Source: Anabas testudineus
Taxonomy: Eukaryota > Chordata > Actinopteri > Anabantiformes > Anabantidae
DNA: 64,000 nucleotides
NCBI RefSeq assembly: GCF_900324465.2
Contig: NC_046610.1
Location: 17,765,484 to 17,829,483, forward strand
Direction of reading: 5' to 3'
The notes under the pieces were generated by a model, which did no database searches, was not told the DNA's origin, and worked only from the letters and a program-made list of their open reading frames with translations. Below are positions 1-14,600 of this stretch, in pieces. The stretch's first letter is position 1. The number at the start of each line of letters is the position of its first letter. The position numbers and the translations under genes are program-made.

Positions 1-17
1 CCGCAAACTTAGAGCCA

Positions 18-44
18 CAGCAGCAGCAGCAGCAGCAGCAGCAG
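18..44 (+). repeat. (CAG)9 repeat in the micu3 5' UTR
   Basis: Nine uninterrupted CAG units lie about 30 nt upstream of the micu3 start codon at 76, inside a GC-rich leader with further imperfect CAG units. The tract is not translated in the chosen frame. Confidence 0.9.
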
Positions 45-75
45 CACAGCGGCAGCAGGAGCAGCCCCAGCAGCA

Positions 76-3000
76 ATGGCCGCTTTCCGCAGATTGGCAG
101 CGTTGGCCGGAAAGGTAAACCTCTGGTCGGCGACGGGAAGCGAGCTTGTCGGTGGTCACAGTGGAGGAAGAGGTCGGAGGAGCGTCGCGGTCGGGCTGTG
201 TCTCGCGACGGGAGGCGCCGTGGCGTTTTACCTCCACAGCCATACAGCGAGCGGCAGAGGGAGGAAGAGGATGGAGAGACGCAGCATCAGCGGTCTGCTG
301 CCCTCCATCCCGACCGTCGAGGCCAAGGAGAAGGTAGAAGCCGAGCGAAATGAGCGCTGAGAGGGATGACGATGATAGGGAAGCTGCAGGGCTTTAGTGA
401 CACGTAGCGACTCGGGAGGTCCTTGGCAGGAAATGTGTAACCTTGATTGTTGACATAGGGGCCTCAGTGTGGAGAAATCGACCCAACACACTGACAGAAA
501 CACGTCTTTTCTCCGAGATTAGACCCATTTGACCGGTTAGACTGGCCTACTTCTGTTTTGGAGCCATGGCGTGGTTGGCAGCTTGTATATTTTCCTCTCG
601 GGCGCATAGTCTGTGGCTGTGTCACTCATTCCCAGCACGCCCACTGGAAACATTTCGCTCACCGCTTGGCTGCACGACGACGTGCGTGCGCAGACGCACA
701 AGTGGCGCTCTCCGCTGGAGCTGGTGCTGAAATGACAAGACGCCTGTCAGACAGATGTGCGCAGCTGTGCGCAGGGACGCAAACAGGTAGTGAGTGCTCG
801 GATAGAAGTCGTGCATTCAACATTTTACTTAGGGAAAAGTATGATAATCCAAAATACATTTGAAGGCAGGCTCATAGTACTGATTATGTAGAATGGCCCC
901 TTTCAGAACACTGAACAGCACTATGCAAATTATTTTGTCTATGTCTCTTCTGTCTCTACATGATCTCAGACTGGCTCCATGATAGGGACATCAGTGCTGT
1001 TTTAGTACAAATATTAGCTAATGATTGGGCTAATTGTATTGGCTGTACTTATATACAATGCTATTCTAATGTACAGTCCTCCTGGGCAGTTTAATCCATA
1101 ATAATAAACCAGCATTTAATTATTGATTGCATTTTATATTGTAAGCTTAATGTGAAAAGGGCTCTAATCCATTATGTCCATCCTTTTAATAGCCATAACT
1201 CACATTAAAAACATTCCATTATAAGCTGCAAAGTCCTTCGTTCACTTTGTACTTTACTACTATTATCAAATGTATAATTATAGTACTATGATTATTTCCC
1301 TGCAGACCTGAAATGGTTTGTTGTTTAATTGATTAGTCGATTGACTATTGTTTGGGCTGTTTTTACTGATTTCTGTCTTTGTATAGATCATTAAAGAAAA
1401 TAATGAGCAGATTAATCAATGAAGACAGTTTGTCAGGTGCAACATCAGTTCCAAATCAGCACATTACTTTAGTACATTTATGTATACATGCGCATGCATA
1501 GATTTCTGTATATATATTTGTGTAAACGTCTGCATAAATTCTATTTGTTGTCTTAAATGTGTAGCTGTTCATCATTTGCAAATAGTTGGTATAAGAAGGT
1601 CCAGCTTCAGCTTGACTTGACAGAGTGAACGCTAAATTATTCTCATATCTGATATTAATAGATGTTCATTCAAATTCAATTATTAAACAGTAATTCCTCA
1701 ACTAGACATTAAAAGCCACAAACCCAATAACAATGTGTTTACGACTACTGACTAAATAATACTCGTTAGGTGTTAACTGCTGGTTTTTGGTCCCTCAAGT
1801 GAAGCGGTGCCTCTGTGCCACCGATAGCCAGGGCCAGATGCCTTTTGTTTTCAGGTTATCCATCAGTTTGGCCGCCCAATTCTTGTATAAGCAATATCTA
1901 AGAACCGCTTTAAGAGGCTTCTTCAAATTTGGCACAACCGTCAACTTGGACTCAGTGATGAATTGATTAGATTTTGGTGGCCATAGGTAAAGGTCAAAGG
2001 TCACACTGACTCTGTTGTCAGTATTTTTCAGTCATTACTTAATGATTATCTGGTCACAATATATGTGGGCTCTATAATTACCTCACCGCAGACCTGTAAT
2101 GATTTGGTAATTTGGTAAGTTAGGTAGAGAGAGAAAGAGGTATGACATGCCACAAATGTTCCCAGCAGAACTGGGGATCTTGCTTTTAGGTTGCTAACAC
2201 TGTAACCACTGTAATAAATGGGTTACACTCCAGAAGGCATGTATCTCACATGCCAAGCAAGTCGATCAAATAGATGGCACATAGAAAGAACAGTTGTTTT
2301 TCAGGCCTACAGAAATGAATTGTCAGGTGCAAGGTTCCTTGAAAGATCATTAAATGACTGCTTTCAACAGATATATACAGGTTTTATATTTAAGATTATC
2401 TGAACTAGCAGTTGTCTTTTAGGACGCTGGACCAGTTTAGAAGCAGAAACACTAGCCTAAAACAAGACAGGAAAACTATGTGGTTGGGTAACAAGTTGGC
2501 CAGATAACCACCTAACTTGGAAAGATAATTCCAGTGGGAGAGGGGTCAACAGTTTGTGAGTGAGTAAAAGTAGCCCACAAGTGTTCTGCATAACAGGAGA
2601 ACAACGCCGCGGGCAAACATAAATTCTAACAAGAGAAAGAAAGTGGGTCAGCTGAGACTCCAGAGACTTGAGATTTGGGATACTAGCTGGCAAAAGCCAC
2701 TGGGGAACATACCAAAAGCACATCAGAAGCCCAAGATGGACTAGACCAAATGTATCTGTTTTATACAGTATGTATTTGTGCCTGTGTTGGCTAGATGCTT
2801 GAGTAAACCTGTAATTTAACTGAGCTGAAATAACTAAACTTGATGTCAGGAGGAACCCAGTTAGGGTTACGACAATGAGAAAACCTAGGAGATAGACTAA
2901 AGAGCCGCAGCTGTGAGCACTGGATTGCCTGAGGGGAAAACACCTGGAGCATCTGCAATGCAGGCAGCCTAACAAGACCAGGCAACAGGAACAGGTTTAG

Positions 3001-4942
3001 TTGTGGTTACATGACATTATAACTACACACGAACACAGTGTACCGCACTATAATTTCAAATAACGGCCTTTCATTTCTTTTTTTCTGGTAGCTAACGTCA
3101 CTTTTTACCTCCTGTTGTGTTGTGTGCTGCTGCAACATGGCATGTGAACCTAGCTGCTTTTGCAGAACTTTGCAAACTTCATTCATTAGTGAGAGTCGAA
3201 ACCGCGGGTGTCTATGCGCCTACACTTGATTATAATGCATTCCCATGAAGCTGAGCACTCATCTGTTCATGCCTTCAAAACCCCCCTTGGTAAAAGCAGC
3301 ATCAAAGCTTTATGAATGAATCTGTGCACTCATTAGCATGTTAGAAACCTTGTGCTCTGGGCCCTGCGGCCAAACATGTTTAAATTTGGAAACCTCTCTG
3401 CTAATTGCACAGCTTCACGCAGCACAATCTGTTGGCGTAGCAGCTCATCTACACTGCAGCTAATCAACTTGAAGCCCCGGCCCCTCACAGAGAGAGAGCA
3501 TAAGAAAGAGAGAGAGAGAGAGAGAGAGAGATGCTAATCAAGCAGAAAGTAGTTACAGAGTATTTGTGTGCATGTGTGTGTTCACGTGTGTCCCTGTTCT
3601 GCTGTTACCGCTCTGCTCCAGAGGTGTGAAATCTCTTTATAATAATTGTAATAATTGTTGCCGAGAATAGATGGGTCCCCTCAGTACGGAGGTTCAGGTG
3701 TAGTGAAGAGGTGCAAAACATTTACATTCTGTTTTTAGTCCACACAAAAGAATATGACAGCCGGAAATGTTGCATTCAGGCTCTGGGATATTGCGTGTTT
3801 TCCATTCTGACAGTCAAATACGGTGGTTAAATAATAAAAATAAATGTTTAATTTGCTGTATGTAGTCTATGTTGCAGCCTTGGACACTAACAGTAGATTT
3901 TAATTTGTATTTTGTTTTTATACCTGCAGGCACGTCCGTTCGACTTTGACGATGGTGAAGTGTACATGTCATCCCATGAGTATCGCTTCCGCATGTTCAG
4001 CTCTGTGGAGTACGAGGGGCAGCTGTACATGACTCCACAAAACTTCATTGAATCAGTCACCATGAGTGAACCACGAAGTATGTATCACAGGCTCTCAGTC
4101 TTATTATCTTGTTAATACTTATGTTCAGGACTCTTGATCTGGTAGCGCTATTTGTGTATTGACATTTGTTTGTTGTAAATGTGTCCTCTTATGTTTTTAA
4201 TTACCAGCTAAATTTGATATATATTTTAGTTTCTGACTTAAATTTGATTTCCTAATATGGATGTTAGTGTCAAGTGCAAAACACATTTCTGAAAAGCTGT
4301 ATTTAAACACGCCCTTGCTGTTTCTGTCAGCCTGCTCCCAGTTGTAACAGATTAGACCGGGCCAACCAGCCTCAAAGCAGATGGCTTTACAGCTTTTGTT
4401 TAGTCTGAGGTTAATGTTAGTCACACACACACACACACACACACACATGTGCACACACACACACACACTCACAAACGCATACACACACTCATTGGTTTGA
4501 CCATATTCCATTTAATCACAGCGACTCTGTAAATATGGAAAGAGGACAATCAACTTGATTTGTCTCTTCATGACATCTGGTTTAAAAATGTTCTAACAAG
4601 TTCAATTATCACAAACGCACATCTTAAAAAGCAGCCATTCCTTTCTTCAGCAGTGATGTGATTGTATTGCGTGCAAACTGTGCACCTGTATGTGTGTGTT
4701 TACATCTACCCTGGCTCACTGACACATGATATGACTGCACATACCCTCTCAGCAGCCTGTGTCCTCTAATGCCCCCTTTGAAGTTGAATTAGATGAAGCT
4801 TGTTGTATAAAACAGAACAAAAGTAGTATGCAATTTTACGGGCACATTCCACATACTACAAAGACGAGCATGGGGCACTTTAGACAGTACAAATGGACTT
4901 GTGATGATGACAGTGTATATACAGCGAGTATGTCTGTGTGTT

Positions 4943-5030
<88 letters not shown>

Positions 5031-6259
5031 GTGACTGTACCCGGCACATTAAGACCCATTTCTAGATCATACAGATGCTATCTGACCGAGCCCACCCAAA
5101 CTCTCTTCTCCTCTTTCCCTTCTTCTTCTCTCTTCTTTTGTCTTGTTCCCTGGCAGACAAGAGGCCCTGGAGGTCCCTGACCAAACAGGTGGGAGACACA
5201 CTCTAAATACTTCTTTCTTTTTCTCCTCCATGTTGCAAGCATGTTACATCTGTTGCAGGCTTTGTATACACTGCAGTTTAAACTCTCATTTTTCTCATCT
5301 CCGTGGGGAGTTTCTTCATGTAAATATATGTCCCTACATTGAGCACTAGTACATGTAGTGTACAGTGATTGATTTTTGGCTTTGTGTGTGCCTCACCATG
5401 TTTTAAGTTATATAAGGAGTCGTGTGATGCTTATGGTCCAGCCAATCACTGTTGGATGGACAAAAGCCTAATTAGCCCACTTGTGTCTCCAAATTTCCCA
5501 AGTGGTATAATAAAAAGACACAGCTGCATAAAGTGAACTGAAAACACGCCTCATATTTAGTAGTGTCAGTAGTGGATCAAAATGAATCCCTAATAAGACA
5601 TAAAGTAAATGTCAGAATCTTTGTGAAAACTGCGTTAGGTGGGTTTTAAGAAGACATTTCTTGCCTACTTTCAAGGACAGGCATAATATGTGGTATGTGA
5701 GGAAAAAGTTGAACGCACTAATTCATTTATTTTAACACACTGTTACATTGCTTCTTGTAGCCGTGTGTTTACATGTTTTATGGAGTGGACAAAAAAGTCT
5801 ACAGGGTAGATTAGCTATAATAGAACCGTACACTTCGTGGTAACGTACACATTTCATGTATTAAAAAACATGAAATAGATGTTCCATCACTTTGTCCCTG
5901 TGTGTCTCATTCTTGTGATTACTCTAATCTTAAAAACACAATGCACAATTCGTAAACACTGCAATACTGGAAAAATCATCTGTAGGCATGGCTGGTGTGG
6001 TGTCGTTTCATCTTGTCCATTGCATGCTGCTCCCTGTTGCTCACTAGGTGATTTCTGAAGTTGGTGTGGTGGTGTTTTTATGTTTTTGAGCAGACAAATG
6101 TGAAACATGCATCAACTAGTGTGACTTGTGAATTGTGTGTTTTTTGTGTGTGTATCAGGAGCTGGAGAAGATCCTATCAGATACTCCGCCGGTATGGAGA
6201 GGATCCTCCAAACTGTTCCGCAACCTGAGAGAACGAGGTCTGAGAGAGTTCGCGCACAC

Positions 6260-6315
<56 letters not shown>

Positions 6316-7107
6316 CAGCCATGAGCAAAGGCACCTTGGGCACCTGTGCACTTGCTAATACAAATATACTCACACTTAAAGACTTCTAAACACTGTTTAA
6401 AGTGTTACCATAGTAAATCAGATAATAACAAGGTGAGTGAACCAGTGGATTAGGATACAGTGATTATTATTATATAGGTAGTGTCACTGTGTATGTTCAG
6501 TTATGCATTTCTGTTACTATGAAAAATAAACAAGGAACAATTTTATTCTACAGAATCTTTGCTTGTGTGTGTGCCAGGGCATATTTTGTGTGAGTGTTTC
6601 ACTGTAGGTGTCTCTAATCCGGGGTTGGGCCCATACTGTCCCTTCTTACAGCCAAACAACCTGCTGAACAAATCTAAAAATAAACCTCCTCTCCTCTTCT
6701 CTCCTCTCCTCATTGTAAATGGAAACGAGGCACATCGTAAAGCCAGCATTGGTTGAAAAACTGAAGAAACTGATGGAGAGGAACAGGATGAACATTTACA
6801 GAAAAAAAGACAATAGGTGGAGAAATGAGGACATGAAAGAGAAGGAAGAGAGAAAGTCTGTAAACCTATCCTAGGTTGTCATAGTAAGAGGAAGACATTG
6901 TAGTTATTACAGTGCGTGTCTGTTCAAATTGCTGGTGGCATGTTGCCAAGACCACACACAAACACAGTGTTCGAACTCAGCAACATCTATGTTTACTAAT
7001 TAGTTTTATTGCCTCAAAACCACTCATTTGTTCATTCACACATTTATTCCAATTCACTTACAATGTTGTTCATCCTTTAATGTTTTGTAAATAATAATAG
7101 ATATGTA

Positions 7108-7152
<45 letters not shown>

Positions 7153-10100
7153 AGTGTGAGCATACACTGATGTCAGGACTTGCTCTTGTCTTCATGCCAT
7201 GATGAGCGAGGACAGTTAAAATCCTTGGAAAGACTTTGGATTTCTGAGAATGACAGATATGTCTGTCAGACAAAGGAATGCGGCAAGTTGCGTGAACATT
7301 GTTCACTGTGTGTGTGGTGGTCTGCGCAATTTGTCAGTATTGCTTGACAGTGTGTTACACATAACATGGCACAGGAATGTTATTACTTTAGGTTTTACAA
7401 GCATCCGATGTATTCATCAATGTGATGGGATTCTGATTAAGTGATAGTATGTACCATAGTATGCTGGACATTGACATGACAAATATTTAAAGTAAGTAAA
7501 TGTAATCCAGACTGTGTCGGGCCCACGGTATCTGTTGATGGATGAGCATTCTTTACATTGCACAATGAGTTTGTATTTTATATCACACGTGGCAAAAGCA
7601 GCATGATTAGTTGTTATTTGTCATTCCTGATCCACACTGTGTTACCACACACTGTCTGCTGCTATGTACTATGTTTTGGATGCAGCTATGGTACAAGTAC
7701 AACATGCAATATATTCATGTTAGCATTTGTACAAAAAGTTGGGATGCTGTGTAAAATGTAAATCAGACAGAATAATTTAAAACCTATATTCAAATGAAAA
7801 TAGTGCAAAGACAACATGTCAAATGTTAAAACTGAGACATTTACCACTGTTTTGCATCACTACCTTTTAACAACACTGTGTGAGCAGTTGGGAACTGAGG
7901 AGACCAATTTCTTAAGCATTAAAAGCATTTGTTTCCCCCCATTCATGCTTGAATCTAGGATTTCAACAGGTCTGGCCTCCTTTCATCTATTTTTTGCTTC
8001 ATAATGTGCCAAATGTTTTCAATGGGTGACAGGTCTGGACTACAAACAGACCAGTTTACCATTGTTTTTTGTTCATAGCGATAATTATTTCCTTATATAC
8101 CACTGCAAGTATGTAAGTGTAAACAAGCAGAATGTATTTCAGAAACCTGAGTAGTTTCCGAGTGTATCTGGTGGCCTTTGCTTAGCTCTCGCTACGTGGA
8201 GAAAAGAGAACCAAGTTCCAAATCAGCTCCTCAGCACAAAGCAGTTGACCGTCAGGAAAACACAAGGCTCACACTGCTTCTGACTGGTGTCATGTTAACC
8301 TACACACACACATACACACAAACATGGGAAAGCAGTCCCCCGTAACACTCAAGCGAGTCACCCTGAACTATCTGAACGATCAGACAGAAAGCGAAAAAGA
8401 AGAGGGACAGAGGGATGAGATGGAGCTACAAAGATTCCTGAAAGGGCCCGAGGCAAAAAAAAAAAAAAAAAAAAAAAAGCTCACCTCCCAAAACATTTTT
8501 CACTTGCTTATCCAAACACAGACACATACACACTCACACACCCCTGCCAGCCTGTGTCTTTGCTTTGGACACTCGAGGTGAAGAAAAAGAAGCGGTGTGT
8601 GGCCAAATGGCTGTTGGCGGCTCAGCTTCAAGAAGACACATTTTAAGATGCTATCTTCATGAAAGGAGGGATTATGCGCGTTAGTGTGTGTCTGTGGGTG
8701 TCGGGAGGCCCGCAGTCTTTGAACATTGCACATTGTGTGAATGTGTCTGTGTGTATTGAATGTGACCTTTTATTTACCTCTCTCTATCTTGGTCTCATTA
8801 CTAGGAATCATCTCATACACAGAGTACCTGTTCCTGCTCTGCATCCTGACGAGTGAGTCAATTCAGTCTCATACTTCACACATCTTCCTATCACTTTAGC
8901 TTGTCTTCTACTTTCTTATTGCAGTATGTCTTGCTATTACTTTCACTTAACAGCGTGCTATTCTAAGTTAACTTTTGTAAATGGTTATACTCAAGCCCAC
9001 CCAGAATTTAACAAGATGTCATTACTACATGTCACGCACGCATGTGGTGGTTTTCCCCCTCTGGTAACACAGCAATTCAGAGAGACACAAGAAGAGGAGA
9101 AGAAGAATAAGCTCTACTTATAACCTGTCAAAACATAAATGTGGGCAGGAATGTTTGGCTTTTTGCAAAAAAACCCCCCAAAAAATAAAATATTGCGCAC
9201 TCATCAAGTAAACATCTTACGATTTTTCGATTAGCAATTTGCTGTTAGAGAGAAAGAAATTAAGAACAGCAATTAACTGCTTTATATATTAAATTGTGAC
9301 ACCTTTAAAATTGTTGACAATGTCTGCTCTTGTTGACATATTGTATTCTTGTGTTTTATGTTAGGGCAAATTTAAATTCAGAAGAAATGTTTGACAAGTA
9401 AATATTCAGTTCAATGTAAAAAGTATTTTTTGGATAGATTTGCCTAACAGCAGTGCACAATCACTTAGGTAAAAGGTAAAAGTGGTATAAAAAATCCTCA
9501 AGTTAACTGTTCACAGTCCATATACTGTTGATTGACCCCCTCCTGTCCATCCTATATGCTACTTCTTCCCTAGCTATTTCTGGATATTAAATTGCCTTTA
9601 ACACATGCACACACTCACCTTATGTGCTCTCCTCTCTGCTCTCCAGAGCCCCACGCTGGCTTTAAGATTGCTTTCAATATGTTTGATGCAGACGGCAACC
9701 AGATGGTGGACAAGAGGGAGTTCTTGGTGGTGAGTAGCTGAGAGAAAATGCATCCACGACTGAATTTACATGTTAACATTAACATCACTCTTTACAGGAA
9801 AGAAAGTGAAACTGTTTTTACCTGTGTTTTATTTCCAGGATGTTAAGCTCAAGCTATTTTTTCAGGTTTAAAGATGGTTAGCATTTTTCTAGACTCAAAG
9901 CTTTTAAGAATTATATGTATCTCATTTTCGCTGTGGGTGGAACAGTTGGATTATTGATCAGAAAAACTACTGCAGGCAGGAAGTGATCAGAATCTCTAAG
10001 GAGAAGGTGGGAGTGATATGATGATCAGTGGGACTAGGTGGCAAATAGATAAAGCCCTGTGAGAGTGAACAGGTGTGGGACCCAAAAAATAACTCCCAAT

Positions 10101-11561
10101 GAGAGTTGGGCAGTAGAGGCAGATTTTTCTGCTGCCTTGAATGCACACTTTACCAGCATGTGATTTCTGTAGTCAAATGAAGGGAGTGCTTGATGTAAAT
10201 AAGCTCCTAACAAACATCATCAGTCACAACAGTTGGGAACTCTTCAAATGTTAAAGCTACATGTACAGCTCATGCTCCACTGGGCCAAATGCATTCAAAT
10301 TAAAATATCAGTAAAATCAGCGACCACTTACTGATCTTATCTGAGCTGATACAGATTACTCTGCAGCTGCAGTTTTTTCCGCCATATGTGTAAAGCAGAC
10401 AGATTAATTTACTCTTTAATATCTGACTTTCTCACTCCTGAAGCCAAATTAGAAAACCAACCCTCTTTTATGCATGTTGCTGAAATCACATCATAGACCA
10501 GCCTGAATGAGTGACTAACCTTGTGAACTATAATACATATAATCTTCAAACATAACTTTGAATTGTGAGCGAGATCCTGACTCTCTCTCTCATTACAGCT
10601 TCAGGAGATCTTCCGGAAGAAAAATGAGAAGAAAGGGAGGAAAGGAGATGCTGAGAAGTCAGCACAGTTGGTAAGACAGTACATAGTTAGTAAAGCACAA
10701 CATGGTGTGTCTGTGAGGATGAAAACTATTGTAGGGGTCGCAATTTATTTATTACACTAGTTACCCTTTATGTAGCCAATGTTGTAATAATCATGATTTA
10801 TTAGTTGAGGTAAACTAAAGTTAAGTTACTTCCCTCTTAAACTAATATTTTAATACATCCATGAGTGTAATATGACACAGCACCTCTGATTTTTCCTCTT
10901 TAAGTTGAGTGTTATGTCAAACTGTACACATGGATGTAGTAAAAATTACATATCATCATCCATTTAATGCCATTTGTCTTTAAGCAGGTATTAGACATAG
11001 CCGTAACTGTTTTTGAGTGCATGCTGCCTCACACAATGTGGACTCTCCTCTGTTTTCACAGTGACAGTTAACCCTACTGTGTACTTGTCATGCTGGATAC
11101 ACCCTCAAAAGAAGTCTTTCTTTTTCAACACACCTGTAATTGGCCACCTTGCTTTTATACACTATATCAGGGGTGGCCAACACTGGTCCCCAAGAGCCTC
11201 AGCCCTGCTTGTTTTCCAACTATCTCTGCAATTCCTGCTTCTGATTGGCTGAACACACCTGATCCATGTAATCAGCAGAGGGTAGGGCAGAAATAGTTGG
11301 AAAACAAGCAGGGCTGAGGCTCTTGAGGACCAGGGTTGGCCACCCCTGCACTATATGTTTCAGTTATATGTTGCATTATTATACGTGCAGGCTTGATGGT
11401 TAATTGTAAATAAAGGGTCTTATCCTGATAATAAAAATATTTTGTTATTGCACAACAATATGATAACATAATATTATCTAACATATGACATAAAGTTATG
11501 TCTTTAAATTTAGGGATCGTTTGTTTACTATAAAATAAAAACGTTTAATTATACAGTGACA

Positions 11562-11621
<60 letters not shown>

Positions 11622-14600
11622 TATATATACTATATATAGTTAAGTACTGATAATAACCAGTAACCGCCACCACTTTGATCTCTGGAAATGCAACTCAATG
11701 TTGTAATTCAGAGTTTGTGTTATTCTAAAATGGAAACATAGATGTGTTGATGCTGACAAGTCCCTCTGCAGAGTGTATCCACAGCCTCTTTCCTTGCATG
11801 TACTAACATGTCTTTTACCTTCTCTCCTTCTCCTCCTCTCTGGCTGCATGCTCTGTCCTCCTCTTTCTCTTCCTCGTGTCTCTCTGTGTGTTAGACTATG
11901 CAGCTGTACGGATATCAGGTTGCTCCAGTGAACAGCGTATGTATCCCAAACCTTAACCCGCCTTTTTGCTCTTCTTTAGCTCTCATAGAAATGAATGGAT
12001 GGGTGAACAGGGGAACTAGGTGTTTGCATGAGCTGGGTTTACTACAAGCTGCATAGTTGAATAGTGAATAAGTGTATTTCTGAAAATGGTAGGGGAATAT
12101 GCACAAAACTAATATTACCACTGCAGTCAGATTACAGTTGACTGGCAGAGAAGTACTAGAGATGCAATGGAGCAGGGAAGGTATGGGGACAGGGATTATT
12201 AGGATATCATAGGTTGGTGTAAAAGGCACATTTCATTGCACCCAGAATGTTTAAATAATAGTATAATGATATTACACCACTTGCACAAGCTGCTGGGTAT
12301 AATTTACAAATGTGAAGTATGTTTTTGGGATTGTGTTCTGGGGACTGTGGCCATTTTTGTAGGTGCAAATGTCAATTAGTAGAATACTTATAGGACTCTG
12401 TTTAATGTTCGTCAACCCACCTTTGTGTCCTGACCTGGTCTTTGAAAAAGCCTTAACCCTGAACCACTACACCAGATCCTCTGTTGTTAGTAAAATGCAC
12501 TCATAGGTTCCTTAATTCAAAGGATGAAAGGATAAATGGACAGAAAGAGAGAGTGATAGGGAAACATTCAAGACAGAGTCCATCTGTCAGGTCAGCTGAT
12601 GTCAGCGATTGATCGAGGGACGACGACAGAGGATGGGATGAATGGAGAAAGGGATGGTAGAGAAGGAGTAATAGATTTAAAGGGTCAGGAGAGATGAACT
12701 CTTACAAAAAGAGAGTGATGTGATTTGAAATGACTTGAGACACTCTACAACGCTAAACAGAATCAGACTCTGTCCATTTTAAACCTTTTTAGGACACGTG
12801 TTGTTTGTTTGCTCCTGCTGGGGGGAGGTGGAACATTTTTACTGAAGGAGGGATAGGCCACAAATACAAAGTTACTTCTGTTGACTATTACAAAAAAGTG
12901 ATGTAATCTCTACATACAAAGACTTTTTGTAAGGCTATACCAGATGATCACTTATTGAACAGACACAGGGCTGAAAACAACTATAACCAAAAATCTGCAT
13001 GATAGAAATAGCACAAGATAATTAAATGCTCCTCATATTATCCTGATAATAACACATTTAAGTTCTTAAGATAGTAAGATAATGTGTCCTTGAAATGCAA
13101 TGAAAGTTGAAATAACTGTCCAGTAGTAATAAATTTTTTCTAATCGACATGGTGTATGGTGTAGAAAGCTATCAGGACTGTCCACTAGCAGTAGGGCTGT
13201 AGGCTACTATCCACTAGTCTCTGCGTAGCCTGCGAGCTTTGTTTCTTTCTCTTACACACACAGTCACTCCCTGTGCTGTCAGTGTTGTGATGGATAGCTG
13301 CATTGTCACTGGGAAGTTAAAAACAGTGCAGGGTCATGTTAAAATGGCTGCTGCTTCATTCTCCCCAGAAAGAAAAACAAGGTGGGCGGTCTGGAGCTCA
13401 GCTCTGTGGTCATTGGCCATTTAACAGAGAGAACCCTGCTCCAGTGTGGAAGCTTCAGAGATCCATTGGATTATGTTTATTCAGATTTTATTCAAATTAT
13501 GGTTGTGTTCGTTCCTGACTCAGCACAGTAAAGAAATACTGTAGTAGTCGTAGTTATTTAAATATAGTAGCTTTACAGCAAATCCCTTTATCATATCAAT
13601 AATTCTTAGTGTTATGTTAAGAGTTATACTGGAGAGTATAATTTTGCCCTAATTAATCCATCTTCTTAGTTTAATCTGTCTTCTACATTTAAACAGAGAA
13701 CAGTTTTAGTGTGTAATCTGACCCTTCCTCCCTCCATCTCTGCCCTTTTTGATGCTTTGCTCTGTGCTTACTACAGTGATTGGGGTAAATTCACAGTTGA
13801 ATGAAATGGATACTGACAGGTGGAGGTTTGTTTTGATGACAGAACAAAAAATTCAAATGCTTCACTTCGTCTTCTTGTATTATCCAGTCCCCTCATTGTT
13901 TACTTTTGTTTGGTTTTGTTTTTAATTAAATAGAAGGGTGTCCCATGGTTTGGTTGATCAGTGAGTGTAGAAGAGTCTTTATGTGACACTGTTTATCAAT
14001 ATGCTGTATATATGTACAGTATATACATACAGTATATTGTGTACAAGCTAGATCTCTGAATTGTTTTGATACAATAACAACAGAAAATAGGAAATGTATG
14101 AAACTGAAGTTTACTCCCTGAAGTGCTAGAGTTGGAGGTGAACTGACCCTAGTCTCGCTTGACCGCTCCTACAGGTGCTAAAAAAAGAAAGTCAGGAGAT
14201 TGTGGCGCGGAGTTACTGGGACGTTCTGAGGCGAAGCGCCAGTCAAGTCCTCTTTTCTGACCTGGCGGAGGTACATACCTAACTGTCCTCTGTCCCTTCA
14301 TCCCCTTTTTGTCATCCTTTTCTCCTCCTCTTAATTTGATTAATGTCAATCCTTCCACCCATCCCTGTAGCCTCACAGCAGTGACGCTACATCAAGTTTA
14401 GCCAGAATAGACCAGAAATATTTCTTTTTAAAACTTGACTTGACTCGCAGAGCCACATTCTTTGTCTTTTGGCGCATCATGTCTCAGTGTTCGTATGCAC
14501 TGAAAGATGGTTTCGTTTCTAATTTTTCATGGATGAAAGAAAAGAAAGGATCAAAAATGTTTGTAAACAGAGGCGTATAGTAAATGATTCGTTGTTTTTA

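Larger units (their letters stand above)
334..3929 (+). other. micu3 intron 1
   Basis: Large first intron. It holds a degraded dispersed repeat (1795-2030), a SINE-like fragment (2095-2200) and an (AG)n run near 3495-3531. Open frames here, including a 172-aa one on the - strand at 2457-2975, lack any recognisable domain. I see no other gene. Confidence 0.8.

Noticed and set aside
2457-2975. 172-aa open frame on the - strand in micu3 intron 1
   Set aside because: No recognisable domain, no splice or promoter context, Leu/Ser/Cys-rich composition expected by chance.
4759-5180. Cys/Val and Thr/His open frames
   Set aside because: They are translations of the (GT)n tract at 4944-5029.
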